Source: DAOOVD01 sp035369845
GTDB taxonomy: Bacteria; Bacillota; Desulfotomaculia; Desulfotomaculales; Pelotomaculaceae
Direction of reading: 5' to 3'
DNA: 27,652 nt
Assembly: GCA_035369845.1 (NCBI GenBank)
Contig: DAOOVD010000033.1
Location: 1 to 27,652 of the forward strand
Shown one piece after another: positions 1 to 6,927 of the stretch (the first letter of the stretch is position 1; every line of letters begins with the position of its first letter). The position numbers were made by a program, and so were the translations under genes. Under the pieces are notes generated by a model. The model did not search any database. It was given only the letters and a program-made list of their open reading frames with translations, and was not told where the DNA came from.

Positions 1-1
1 C

Positions 2-394
2 AACCAGGTCAAGTTCGGCCGGTCCTGGCGCTTCGATTTTGATGCCGGCGAGTTTGTTATGACCCCCACTGGTAGAGTGGCTGAAATCCGGGATACAGAT
101 GCCTGGCTGGAGTGGTGCAAAAAGGCCCTCCAAACGGCCCGGTACCGTTACCTGGTCTACAGCCGAAATTACGGGCAGGAGTTTGACGACCTCATTGGTC
201 GGCACCTGACCCGGGCGGGAAACGAGAGCGAGATTAAGCGGATTGTAACCGAGTGCTTGATGGTGGATCCCAGGACGGCGGCGGTTGAAAATTTCACCTT
301 TCGGTGGGAAGGCGACCAGTGTTATTTTACCTGCGAGGTATCGAATGTCCGGGGTGAGACCGGAACCGTGAGTGGAAGTGTGGTGATTGGTTGA
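2..394 (+). CDS. Phage baseplate protein, DUF2634 / XkdS-like (5' end outside window)
   Basis: The reading frame is open to the left window edge: residues reading GRSWRFDFDAGEFV precede the first in-window ATG at 59. The true start therefore lies upstream and only the C-terminal part (130 codons) is present. The run GRSWRFDF..GEFV.TPTGRVA followed by WLEWCKKAL..AR..YLVYSRNYGQEFDDLIG is typical of DUF2634 proteins (XkdS of the PBSX prophage), which take the gp25-like baseplate position. The stop overlaps the ATG of the baseplate J gene (TGATG), so the two are translationally coupled. Gene order XkdS-XkdT-XkdU supports a contractile-tail (myovirus-like) phage. The family call is from memory of the domain; no search was run. 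Confidence 0.85.
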   Translation, partial: NQVKFGRSWRFDFDAGEFVMTPTGRVAEIRDTDAWLEWCKKALQTARYRYLVYSRNYGQEFDDLIGRHLTRAGNESEIKRIVTECLMVDPRTAAVENFTFRWEGDQCYFTCEVSNVRGETGTVSGSVVIG

Positions 395-1986
395 TGGCAA
401 CCCTTCCTGATTATTTGATCGACCAAACTGAAGAAGCAATCCTTCAGAGGATGCTGGATTCATTGCCCGCTGACTTGGATAAGGCGGAAGGAAGTTTTTT
501 GTGGGACGCCCTTTCGCCTGCCGTCATCGAACTCACCCTGGCAGCCATATGGGCGCAGGAGGTCCTCCGGCGCGGCTTCGCCAGCACCACCTTCGGCGCC
601 TACCTGGACCTGCGCTGCGAGGAGCACGGCCTCACCAGGAGGGCTGCTGTCAAGGCAACCGGCACCTCAGCAAAGGGCAATCCGTTGACTATCACCGGCC
701 AGGATGGAACTATCGTCCCCTCTGGCTTCAGGGTGGCTACGCCTGCCGACCCGGTGACCGGTACGCCCTCGGTTGAGTTTGTAACCACTGCCCAGCGCAC
801 CATAGGCCCAAGCGGGAGCGTAGCCGTGGATATAGAGGCCGTGGAAGGCGGAATAAAAGGCAATGTGGCTGCCGGGGCGATCAGCGTTGTCGTGGTTCCG
901 CTCGCAGGCGTTACGGGTGTGACAAATGCTGCCCCGATAACAGGGGGGCTGGACACAGAAACCGACGCAAGCCTCCTGGCGAGATACCTCCAAAAGGTAC
1001 AGTCTCCGAGCGCCGGGGGGAATAAGGCTGACTATGTGAACTGGACGATGGAAGTAGCTGGTGTGGGAGGGGTATCTGTCATACCCGTGCGGGATGGCCC
1101 TGGTACGGTAAGCATATCGATCATCAACACCAGCAAGGTCCCGGCGGATCAGGCTCTCATTGACCAGGTGCAGAACTATATTGCCCCGCCCTGGGTGAAC
1201 GAAAAAGAAGCTGAAACCATGACGACCGGGGGATATGGGGTATCAATCGACGATACTCAATTGGACGATACAGGCGATTCGGTCAAAATGGAATATAACG
1301 CATCCGGTGAAGGAACTGTCACCCACGCAAATGTACACAGCATCCTCCAGCAGCCGGGCATATGGCAAGCTCGTAACCGAATCAAAGTAGACAGTATTGC
1401 AGGGGGTAACGACCTCCTGGAGGTAGGGATGTATAACGTCTCGGGTGCTGGTTGGTGCAAGACCAGGCCGGGAGGAGCGATTGACGCCAAAATCACTCTG
1501 AAGGCAAGCGACCTGAGCACAGGTTTCATAGAAAAGATCGTAGATTTCTACTGGAATGGACAGGACCAAATCGAACTTCGCGTAAAGCGCCTGACCACCG
1601 ATGCCACGACTGTGGTGTGGTTTGACAGGGTGAAATACCGTTCCACCTTTAGCAAGGACACCGGCGAGGGAAAGGCTCCCGTGGGTGCTCGGGTTACAGT
1701 GGAGCCGGCAACGGCGGTGCTGATCAACGTTTCGGCAACCTTGACCATCGCGCCGGGCTACAATGCCGACAGCGTTAAGGCTGCGGTAAGGGACAACATC
1801 GCGGCCTATATCAAATCGCTAGCCTTTACCAGCGACAACGATGTGCGTTACGTCCGTATAGGGCAGGCTATCTTGGATACGCCCGGCGTGCAGGACTATA
1901 GTAACCTGACTGTAAACAACGGCACGGCTAACGTGGCCATAGGTGACCAGGAAGTGGCAGTGCTAGGGACGGTGAATCTGACGTGA
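394..1986 (+). CDS. Baseplate J-like protein (XkdT) with an inserted ~150-residue domain
   Basis: The protein has 530 residues, against roughly 350 for ordinary XkdT-type proteins. The N-terminal part (MATLPDYLIDQTEEAIL..., then WAQEVLRRGFASTTFGAYLDLRCEEHGLTR at about 50-80) and the C-terminal part (GEGKAPVGARVTVE...VLINVSATLTI from about 423) are typical baseplate J halves. Between about residue 270 and 422 they are separated by a beta-rich stretch containing EVGMYNVSGAGW and VVWFDRVKY, which resembles a jelly-roll carbohydrate-binding domain. The ATG at 394 overlaps the previous stop; an in-frame TTG at 391 is a less likely start. The 3' end overlaps the next gene. The role is a baseplate wedge component; the insert may display a binding domain at the tail tip (inference). 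Confidence 0.88.
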   Translation: MATLPDYLIDQTEEAILQRMLDSLPADLDKAEGSFLWDALSPAVIELTLAAIWAQEVLRRGFASTTFGAYLDLRCEEHGLTRRAAVKATGTSAKGNPLTITGQDGTIVPSGFRVATPADPVTGTPSVEFVTTAQRTIGPSGSVAVDIEAVEGGIKGNVAAGAISVVVVPLAGVTGVTNAAPITGGLDTETDASLLARYLQKVQSPSAGGNKADYVNWTMEVAGVGGVSVIPVRDGPGTVSISIINTSKVPADQALIDQVQNYIAPPWVNEKEAETMTTGGYGVSIDDTQLDDTGDSVKMEYNASGEGTVTHANVHSILQQPGIWQARNRIKVDSIAGGNDLLEVGMYNVSGAGWCKTRPGGAIDAKITLKASDLSTGFIEKIVDFYWNGQDQIELRVKRLTTDATTVVWFDRVKYRSTFSKDTGEGKAPVGARVTVEPATAVLINVSATLTIAPGYNADSVKAAVRDNIAAYIKSLAFTSDNDVRYVRIGQAILDTPGVQDYSNLTVNNGTANVAIGDQEVAVLGTVNLT

Positions 1987-2552
1987 GCGAGATAACCAGC
2001 ACCCGCGGCAAGGAGATGTTAACGTACCTTCCGCCTTATTACGAAACTAGTCGGGTGATAAAGTCGATCCTCCAAGCGGAAGGCGCTGAGTTTGACAAGC
2101 TCCGCCAAGCCCTGGACGAAACACTCAACCAATTTTTTGTCCGCACGGCCACCTGGGGGCTGGATCGCTGGGAGGAAGAAGTGGGCCTGCCGGTCACGCC
2201 GGACCAGCCCGAGGCCGAGCGGCGGGATAAAATCATCTCCAGACTGAGGGGTTATGGTACCGCTACGATTTCCGTGGTCAAGCAGGTGGCCGAGGCCTAT
2301 GACAAGGGCGCCATCGACATCGTAGAAGACCACGCGGCCTACACTATCACGGTGCATTTCGTGGATACGACTGGCGTGCCGCCCAACCTGGACGACTTGA
2401 AGGCGGCCGTCCGGGCGGTGGTACCGGCGCATTTGGATATTCTATACGAATTCAACTATTTCTTGTGGCAGGATTTAGATCAAAAGATGTGGACATGGGA
2501 TGCCTTGGACAACTTAGCTCTGCAATGGCCAGAATTGGAGGTGTATGATTGA
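1983..2552 (+). CDS. Phage tail/baseplate protein, DUF2313 (YmfQ/XkdU-like)
   Basis: The protein has 189 residues and starts with a GTG at 1983 that overlaps the stop of the baseplate J gene (GTGA). Features typical of DUF2313 are the opening LTYLPPYYETSRVIKSILQAEG, the middle FFVRTATWGLDRWEEEVGLP with ERRDKIISRLRGYGTAT, and a C-terminal part ending in P-x-HLDILYEFNYFLW. In PBSX-like phages this gene follows XkdT, as here, and its product belongs to the baseplate/tail-fibre connector region. The 3' end overlaps the next gene's ATG in the same TGATG manner seen at 392-396, so genes 1 to 4 read as one coupled late operon. Confidence 0.85.
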   Translation: MSEITSTRGKEMLTYLPPYYETSRVIKSILQAEGAEFDKLRQALDETLNQFFVRTATWGLDRWEEEVGLPVTPDQPEAERRDKIISRLRGYGTATISVVKQVAEAYDKGAIDIVEDHAAYTITVHFVDTTGVPPNLDDLKAAVRAVVPAHLDILYEFNYFLWQDLDQKMWTWDALDNLALQWPELEVYD

Positions 2553-3112
2553 TGCCGGAATTAACCCCGAAGTTGGGAATAAAAAAGCCGCTCGGCAATG
2601 AAACGGTTAGCCGGGCGGCTTTCAACGAGAACTGGGATATCATTGACCAGAACGCTGCCAGCCAAGCCGACCTTGCTGCACATTTGGCCGATAAAGCGCA
2701 TATAGGTATCAATCCAGTTTGCAGGGTTAAAAACAGCGCCAACCAAAGCGTTTCAAGCGGGGTAGTTTTTACTGCTTCTTGGGATAGCGATATTTTGGAT
2801 AATAATAATATTCATGACACAGCCACTAATAACTCTAGGTTGACTTGCAAAACGCCGGGAGTTTATTTGATTATGGGGTCCGTAAATTTTGCGTCAAGCA
2901 CAAGTGGAATTAGGGTTGCGTATATCAGGAAAAATGGAACTTCGACTGTAAAGCAAGAAACAGCGCAACCAATAGGTGAGACACACGTCGGAATTTTCGA
3001 TATTCAGATGCTTTCGGCAAATGATTATGTGGAACTTCAAGCTTACCAGAACAGCGGAAATGAATTAGATATGTTAAGTAATTCTTTTTTCAGTATGGTG
3101 ATGATAGCTTAA
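2552..3112 (+). CDS. Probable tail fibre protein with C1q/TNF-like C-terminal domain
   Basis: The protein has 186 residues. The N-terminus (MPELTPKLGIKKPLGNETVSRAAFNENWDIID) is the usual anchor of short phage tail fibres and collar-type proteins. From about residue 55 a beta-rich region (VKNSANQSVSSGVVFTASW, LTCKTPGVYLIMGSVNFAS, YIRKNG, NDYVELQAYQNSG) looks like a C1q-like jelly roll, a trimeric receptor-binding head. ATG 2552 overlaps the preceding stop; the in-frame TTG at 2549 is less likely. Base composition drops to AT-rich inside the gene, at about 2780, exactly where the C-terminal head begins, which suggests a swapped receptor-binding module. The host receptor cannot be inferred. Confidence 0.7.
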   Translation: MPELTPKLGIKKPLGNETVSRAAFNENWDIIDQNAASQADLAAHLADKAHIGINPVCRVKNSANQSVSSGVVFTASWDSDILDNNNIHDTATNNSRLTCKTPGVYLIMGSVNFASSTSGIRVAYIRKNGTSTVKQETAQPIGETHVGIFDIQMLSANDYVELQAYQNSGNELDMLSNSFFSMVMIA

Positions 3113-3189
3113 CTGTATATGGCGAGAGTGGTGATTATGCTGTAATATAGTGTAGTAGATTAAAGTAAGCGAAAGGAGATGGCAAGTGA

Positions 3190-4677
3190 ATGTCAAGACT
3201 TCAGTGGTATATAATTATATTACTGATATCAATGGTGCTCATATTAACCTTTGCAGGTATAAGTAGTGCTAATGATACAGTGACAGGAATTTATAATGTA
3301 AAAACCTTTGGCGCGGTAGGCGATGGAATAGTAAACGACACTGTTGCTGTGCAAGCTGCATTGGACGCTGCGGATGCATCAGGTGGTGGTGAGGTGTATT
3401 TTCCTGCGGGGGATTATTATATAATCGGACTAACCGTAGGCAGCAAAACCACAATAACCGGGGCAGGCCCAGGATCTAGACTTTATTTCCCTGCGGGCGC
3501 AAATGCTATTATTAATAAAAATGCAGGCAACACACTAGGGAATAGTGATATCGTCGTAAAAGATATTACTATAGATTTAGCTGGAACCGGAAAAAACGGG
3601 ATAACGCTTGCAGGTGTTTCCAGGGGCAGGGTTGATAATGTAAGAATTATAAGTCCTTCTGGATACGGTATCTGGCTGGTAAGAGCGGGGGATTCCGCTA
3701 TTGGAGAGGGCACCCCTACTAAGCATGTAGTAATTAACAATTGCTACGTTACTGGCGTAACAGATGTAGGCATCGAATTTAGCGGTTCTGTAGGATGCAC
3801 AGCAATAGGCAATATAGTGACTGGAACAAGAGGTATTGGTGGTTTTTATGCTTGGAACGGCGCATATGACTGTTCTTTTATCGGCAATGTATCAGAAGGT
3901 GAGGGCATAAATCCTGATTATAAAGGGTATGCAATTCAGGGCGTTGACTCTATAAATAATCCAGCCCAATTTAAAACGCAAACACAAAGAATTGAGTTTA
4001 TAGGGAATGTAGCAAGAAATGTAAGACATGGTTTGCGCCTAAAGGGCGATATTGAAACGGAAGTATTGGATATTTTAATTAAAGGCAATGAATTTTATGG
4101 GCAGGGCGTTTCTGATACGGGCATAGATATTTCTTATGCAAAAAGGGTTACTGTGCAAGGCAACCAACTAAACAACTTTTATTATCCGCTATATCTAAAC
4201 AATGTAGCTGCCGGCAATGATTGGGACGGAGCAAAATATATATATTTTGACGGGAACACTATCTATGGTGGCAAGCAATGTATCTTTTATGGAAATATAG
4301 GCGGTTCCTTTTCCAATAATAAACTTATCTCACTGAGCAATCATGCCTTTCAGTTATATGCTTGCAAAAACTGCAACATCAATGGGAATATATTTGTAAA
4401 TCTTGGTGTCAATAGCAATGCATCGTGTATAGCCCTATTTTCATATAATCCAGGTTCAGGCGCTATTGATTGCACTGGTAATAACATAATTGGGAATAAA
4501 GCTATGGATGATAGGGAAATAAAATACATGACCGACATGATTATATTGACTGGTGCTGCTGACTTCAATATTGTGATGAGCAACAATGCTCATGGACTAA
4601 AACCCGGAGCATGGGCAGTTAAAAACATTGGTACTGGGGTTAATAATGTTATAGTCAATAATATTAACGCGCAATAG
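3190..4677 (+). CDS. Secreted right-handed beta-helix (pectate lyase_3-like) protein, tailspike-like
   Basis: The protein has 495 residues. It opens with a clear signal peptide: RLQW, then a hydrophobic stretch YIIILLISMVLILTFAGI, then SSA-N as a likely cleavage site. The mature start (YNVKTFGAVGDGIVNDTVAVQAALDAA...GGGEVYFPAGDYYI) is the hallmark opening of pectate-lyase_3 superfamily beta-helix proteins, including many phage tailspikes. Repeated G-N-x-I/V turns follow along the helix. A ribosome site (AAGGAG at 3173-3178) lies 11 bases before the ATG. The gene is visibly AT-rich compared with the baseplate genes. A signal peptide is not expected on a virion protein, so this may be a lysogenic-conversion gene acting on cell-surface glycan. 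The catalytic activity is unknown. Confidence 0.75.
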   Translation: MSRLQWYIIILLISMVLILTFAGISSANDTVTGIYNVKTFGAVGDGIVNDTVAVQAALDAADASGGGEVYFPAGDYYIIGLTVGSKTTITGAGPGSRLYFPAGANAIINKNAGNTLGNSDIVVKDITIDLAGTGKNGITLAGVSRGRVDNVRIISPSGYGIWLVRAGDSAIGEGTPTKHVVINNCYVTGVTDVGIEFSGSVGCTAIGNIVTGTRGIGGFYAWNGAYDCSFIGNVSEGEGINPDYKGYAIQGVDSINNPAQFKTQTQRIEFIGNVARNVRHGLRLKGDIETEVLDILIKGNEFYGQGVSDTGIDISYAKRVTVQGNQLNNFYYPLYLNNVAAGNDWDGAKYIYFDGNTIYGGKQCIFYGNIGGSFSNNKLISLSNHAFQLYACKNCNINGNIFVNLGVNSNASCIALFSYNPGSGAIDCTGNNIIGNKAMDDREIKYMTDMIILTGAADFNIVMSNNAHGLKPGAWAVKNIGTGVNNVIVNNINAQ

Positions 4678-4701
4678 GGCTAAAATGTGCAATACCGTTT
4701 A

Positions 4702-4728
4702 GGGCCCCCAGCCAGTCACCGGGGGCCC
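4702..4728. other. GC-rich hairpin after the beta-helix gene
   Basis: GGGCCCCC (4702-4709) pairs perfectly with GGGGGCCC (4721-4728) across an 11-base loop. It lies 24 bases past the stop of the beta-helix gene and would block transcription or protect the 3' end. There is no following T-run, so it is not a standard intrinsic terminator. It sits two bases before a 20-base palindrome, and a similar hairpin sits beside the second copy of that palindrome near 8660. Confidence 0.6.
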
Positions 4729-4730
4729 GG

Positions 4731-4750
4731 AATATTTCACGTGAAATATT
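4731..4750. promoter_or_regulatory. parS-like perfect palindrome
   Basis: The sequence AATATTTCACGTGAAATATT is a perfect 20-base palindrome in the gap between the beta-helix gene and the lysis genes. Its inner 16 bases, TATTTCACGTGAAATA, match the ParB site consensus TGTTTCACGTGAAACA at 14 positions. The two mismatches are symmetric and are the ones that make the outer arms look like the Noc site (TATTTCCCGGGAAATA). Binding by ParB, Noc or a phage ParB-like protein is an inference. See the matching site at 8643. Confidence 0.5.
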
Positions 4751-4795
4751 TGCCGCCGGCGGGGGCGGTTGTTTTATTTGCCGGAGGTGGGGTAG

Positions 4796-5029
4796 TTGGA
4801 CTATGAAAAGGAAATCATCGACCTGCGGGGGGAGGTGGCTACATTGAAGGCCGATGTTGCAAACCTAAACGGCTGGCAGAAGAACCAGAACGGGGCGCTT
4901 CTGCGGGTTGATTCGAAGGTGGATAACATTTATAAAATTATGTTAACTACCGCGGGGACTGCGGGCCTCTCTTTTTTGGGAACCATCATTACCTTGCTGG
5001 TGGTGCTAAGCACAAGGGGGGCACATTAA
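4796..5029 (+). CDS. XhlA-like haemolysin/holin-accessory membrane protein
   Basis: The protein has 77 residues. It has a short coiled-coil-prone N-terminus (DLRGEVATLKADVANLNGWQKNQNGALLRVDSKVDNIYKI) followed by one C-terminal membrane segment (about 50-71: TTAGTAGLSFLGTIITLLVVL). This is the layout of the XhlA family, which works with a holin to deliver the endolysin in PBSX-like prophages. The start is TTG, supported by GGAGGTGGGG at 4783-4792. The coding sequence is followed two bases after its stop by the next TTG start, so the lysis genes form one unit. Confidence 0.72.
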   Translation: MDYEKEIIDLRGEVATLKADVANLNGWQKNQNGALLRVDSKVDNIYKIMLTTAGTAGLSFLGTIITLLVVLSTRGAH

Positions 5030-5030
5030 A

Positions 5031-5468
5031 TTGAGCGAGGCAACTTCGCTGATTGTCCCCTTCATTGCCCTGGCCATACTTTCCGTGATGATCGACCGTT
5101 TCACTTTATTTCTACAGCACGTCATGGAAAAGATCCCCGGTCTACCGGACCGGTTTGAAAAACCGATTGCTTACCTTATAGTATTAGCGGCAAGCTATAT
5201 AGCCTGCTGGCGCGGAGACTACAGCCTTTTTACTTACTTGAACTTTGCCTTCCAACACAAGGAAGAAGGATACTTTTTTACTGCCCTCGTCATATCCGGG
5301 GGCAGTATGTTTTTGCGGGAGAGCTTTTCGGCGATCGACAATATACCCGTGAGTATCAGTAGTGCTTACGGGGCTATACGACGGGTGTTTCCGGGTTCAG
5401 GGGTCAATAACCCCGCAGACAACCATATAGCCCCGGAGCCTTTGGACGAGGAAGCAAAGCGCGATTGA
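5031..5468 (+). CDS. Predicted membrane protein of the phage lysis cassette (holin-like, family not recognised)
   Basis: The protein has 145 residues and starts at TTG 5031, immediately after the XhlA-like gene, whose 3' end carries the ribosome site (AAGGGGGGC). Three hydrophobic segments are visible: about 5-30 (SLIVPFIALAILSVMIDRFTLFL), about 45-62 (PIAYLIVLAASYIACW) and about 82-98 (YFFTALVISGGSMFL). The C-terminal 40 residues are hydrophilic, with proline and acidic residues. Size, topology and position between XhlA-like and amidase genes fit a holin or holin antagonist. I do not recognise the family by sequence. Confidence 0.6.
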   Translation: MSEATSLIVPFIALAILSVMIDRFTLFLQHVMEKIPGLPDRFEKPIAYLIVLAASYIACWRGDYSLFTYLNFAFQHKEEGYFFTALVISGGSMFLRESFSAIDNIPVSISSAYGAIRRVFPGSGVNNPADNHIAPEPLDEEAKRD

Positions 5469-5500
5469 TTATTTTCTTTAATTTCAAGGAGGTGGTTTAA

Positions 5501-6235
5501 ATGCCGCGATTCAAGGTTTGCCTTGATCCCGGCCATTAGCATGGTGGATCTGATCCGGGAGCAGTGGGTCCCAGTGGCGTGCAAGAAAAGATTGTCACTT
5601 TGTCTGTGGCTAAAATGGTGGCGGAATACCTTGCGCCGGTGGCTGAGGTTTTACTCACCAGAACTGATGATATAACTCCGGGCGGGAACCCTGATGCCGA
5701 ACTGAGCTACCGGGCTAAGGTGGCCAACGACTGGGGAGCCGACCTGTTTGTTTCCATCCATTGCAACGCAGCCGCCGATTCTTCAGCTAACGGTACGGAG
5801 ACCTACCACGCGCCGGGCAGTGAGAAGGGCGCGGCCCTGGCCGGCGCCATTCAGTCCCGCCTGGTGGCCGCCCTGGGCTTGCGGGATCGGGGTGTGAAGC
5901 AAGCGAATTTTGCCGTGTTGCGACGCACCAGCATGCCGGCCGCCCTGGTTGAGATCGCATTTATCTCAAACCCAATAGAGGAAGGCCTTTTAGGAAACCC
6001 CGACTTTCAGCGGAGGGCGGCCCGGGCTATTGCCCAGGGTATAGCTGATTACCTGGGAATTTCCCTGCCGGAACCGGCCCCCGCCAATAATACCGTGACC
6101 ATTAAGGCCGGCGGAAAAACATTTTCCGCTATTCTGGTTGACGGCCGGACATACGGCCCGATCCGGGCGGTGTGCGAGGCCCTTGGGCACCGCGTAATTT
6201 GGTATGAAGAAGACAAGCTGGTCTACATAGAATAA
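5501..6235 (+). pseudogene. N-acetylmuramoyl-L-alanine amidase (endolysin) interrupted by in-frame TAG
   Basis: A strong ribosome site (AAGGAGGTGG, 5487-5496) precedes ATG 5501. The frame reads MPRFKVCLDPGH, then TAG at 5537-5539, then HGGSDPGAVGPSGVQEKIVTLSVAK and on without a break to 6235. The whole is an Amidase_3 endolysin that cleaves the peptide stem from peptidoglycan glycan: zinc-site H in DPGH, H in FVSIHCNA, and E in ALVEIAFISN. The C-terminus (KTFSAILVDGRTYGPIRAVCEALGH...) is a copper-amine-oxidase-N-type wall-associated domain. The stop falls inside the DPGHGG metal motif; removing six bases (TAGCAT) would restore DPGHGGSDPGA. Initiation at GTG 5564 would lose the first zinc ligand. 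Alternatives are a disabled prophage, a sequencing error, or pyrrolysine readthrough. Confidence 0.85.
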
Positions 6236-6246
6236 GGGGGTGCCTT

Positions 6247-6567
6247 ATGTTTCAGCTTGATCTCGCGCTTATAAAGGCTATGGTTTTCCTGTTGGCGCTT
6301 ATCATTGTCAATGTGATCCTGGGGGTAACCATCGCGGTTCGCGACAATAACTTCAAGGTAGATGACCTGCCCCGGTTTCTGCAGACGGAAATCCTGCCGT
6401 ACTACTTAAGCCTCTTGTCCCTGGCTGGCCTGGCCATGGTGCAAGACGTGCAGACCTATGGTACAAAGCCCCTGGCCTGGGCGGCTATCGTGGCCTATGG
6501 GACCAAGACCGTTTTCGTGGAGATTCGGAAGAAAGTGTTTAAACTGTTTGGAGTTGAAACTGGTTAA
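6247..6567 (+). CDS. Holin-like small membrane protein at end of lysis cassette
   Basis: The protein has 106 residues, with a first hydrophobic segment at about 9-30 (IKAMVFLLALIIVNVILGVTIAV), a second at about 52-66 (YLSLLSLAGLAMV), a third at about 76-92, and a basic C-terminus (EIRKKVFKLFG). A ribosome site (AAGGGGGTG) lies at 6233-6241, overlapping the amidase stop. It is the last gene before a strong terminator. Size and topology fit a class I/II holin or a holin-associated protein; I cannot assign a named family. Two membrane proteins plus an XhlA-like protein around one amidase is a full lysis set. Confidence 0.6.
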   Translation: MFQLDLALIKAMVFLLALIIVNVILGVTIAVRDNNFKVDDLPRFLQTEILPYYLSLLSLAGLAMVQDVQTYGTKPLAWAAIVAYGTKTVFVEIRKKVFKLFGVETG

Positions 6568-6622
6568 CTATAACCGGCCAAACTAACCCCGGGAACCACT
6601 TCCGCCGGTTCCCTCTCCCCAG

Positions 6623-6650
6623 GCCCTGCTCTACAGAGCGGGGCTTTTTT
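6623..6650 (+). terminator. Intrinsic terminator of the prophage late operon
   Basis: GCCCTGCTC (6623-6631) pairs with GAGCGGGGC (6636-6644, one G-T pair) across a four-base loop TACA and is followed directly by six T. A second hairpin (GGGAACC 6591-6597 with GGTTCCC 6607-6613) precedes it. Together they end the structural and lysis transcription unit and separate it from the AT-rich cargo. Confidence 0.9.
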
Positions 6651-6663
6651 GGTTTTATGGTCA

Positions 6664-6816
6664 ATGACAAGCCCCAGGGGTTACAGAGGTGGACTTTTGG
6701 ATTTTCCCAAGTTTAGTGAAGCCTCTCCCGCCTATAGAGGTGGAATCCTCTGGGCGGATGAGATAGATTTTGCCATTATTACAGCAGGAATATTAAGATT
6801 TTTGCAGAATCAATAA
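6664..6816 (+). CDS. Possible 50-residue protein with an internal YRGG repeat
   Basis: This is an ATG-initiated frame of 50 codons in the gap (6568-6927) between the late terminator and the sce7726 gene. The product starts MTSPRGYRGGLLDFPKF, repeats PAYRGGILWADEIDF, and ends in a hydrophobic tail FAIITAGILRFLQNQ. The repeat is also visible in the DNA (CAGAGGTGGA, then ATAGAGGTGGAAT). There is no convincing ribosome site, and the frame starts 14 bases after the terminator T-run, so expression is doubtful. No family is recognised. The rest of this gap (6817-6920) is AT-rich, with no other structure I can support except a ribosome site. Confidence 0.25.
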   Translation: MTSPRGYRGGLLDFPKFSEASPAYRGGILWADEIDFAIITAGILRFLQNQ

Positions 6817-6927
6817 ACTAAAAAAAAGAAAAGATAAGTAGTAATCCTATTTTTTAAAATACTGCATTACCCAATTTGTGGTGTTTTTGATTTAACCTCT
6901 TCGTTTCCGAAATTTGGAGGGGTTTTG

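Noticed and set aside
5537..5539. Selenocysteine readthrough of the amidase stop, suggested by the nearby tRNA-Sec
   Set aside because: Sec is inserted at UGA, not UAG; the tRNA anticodon is TCA.
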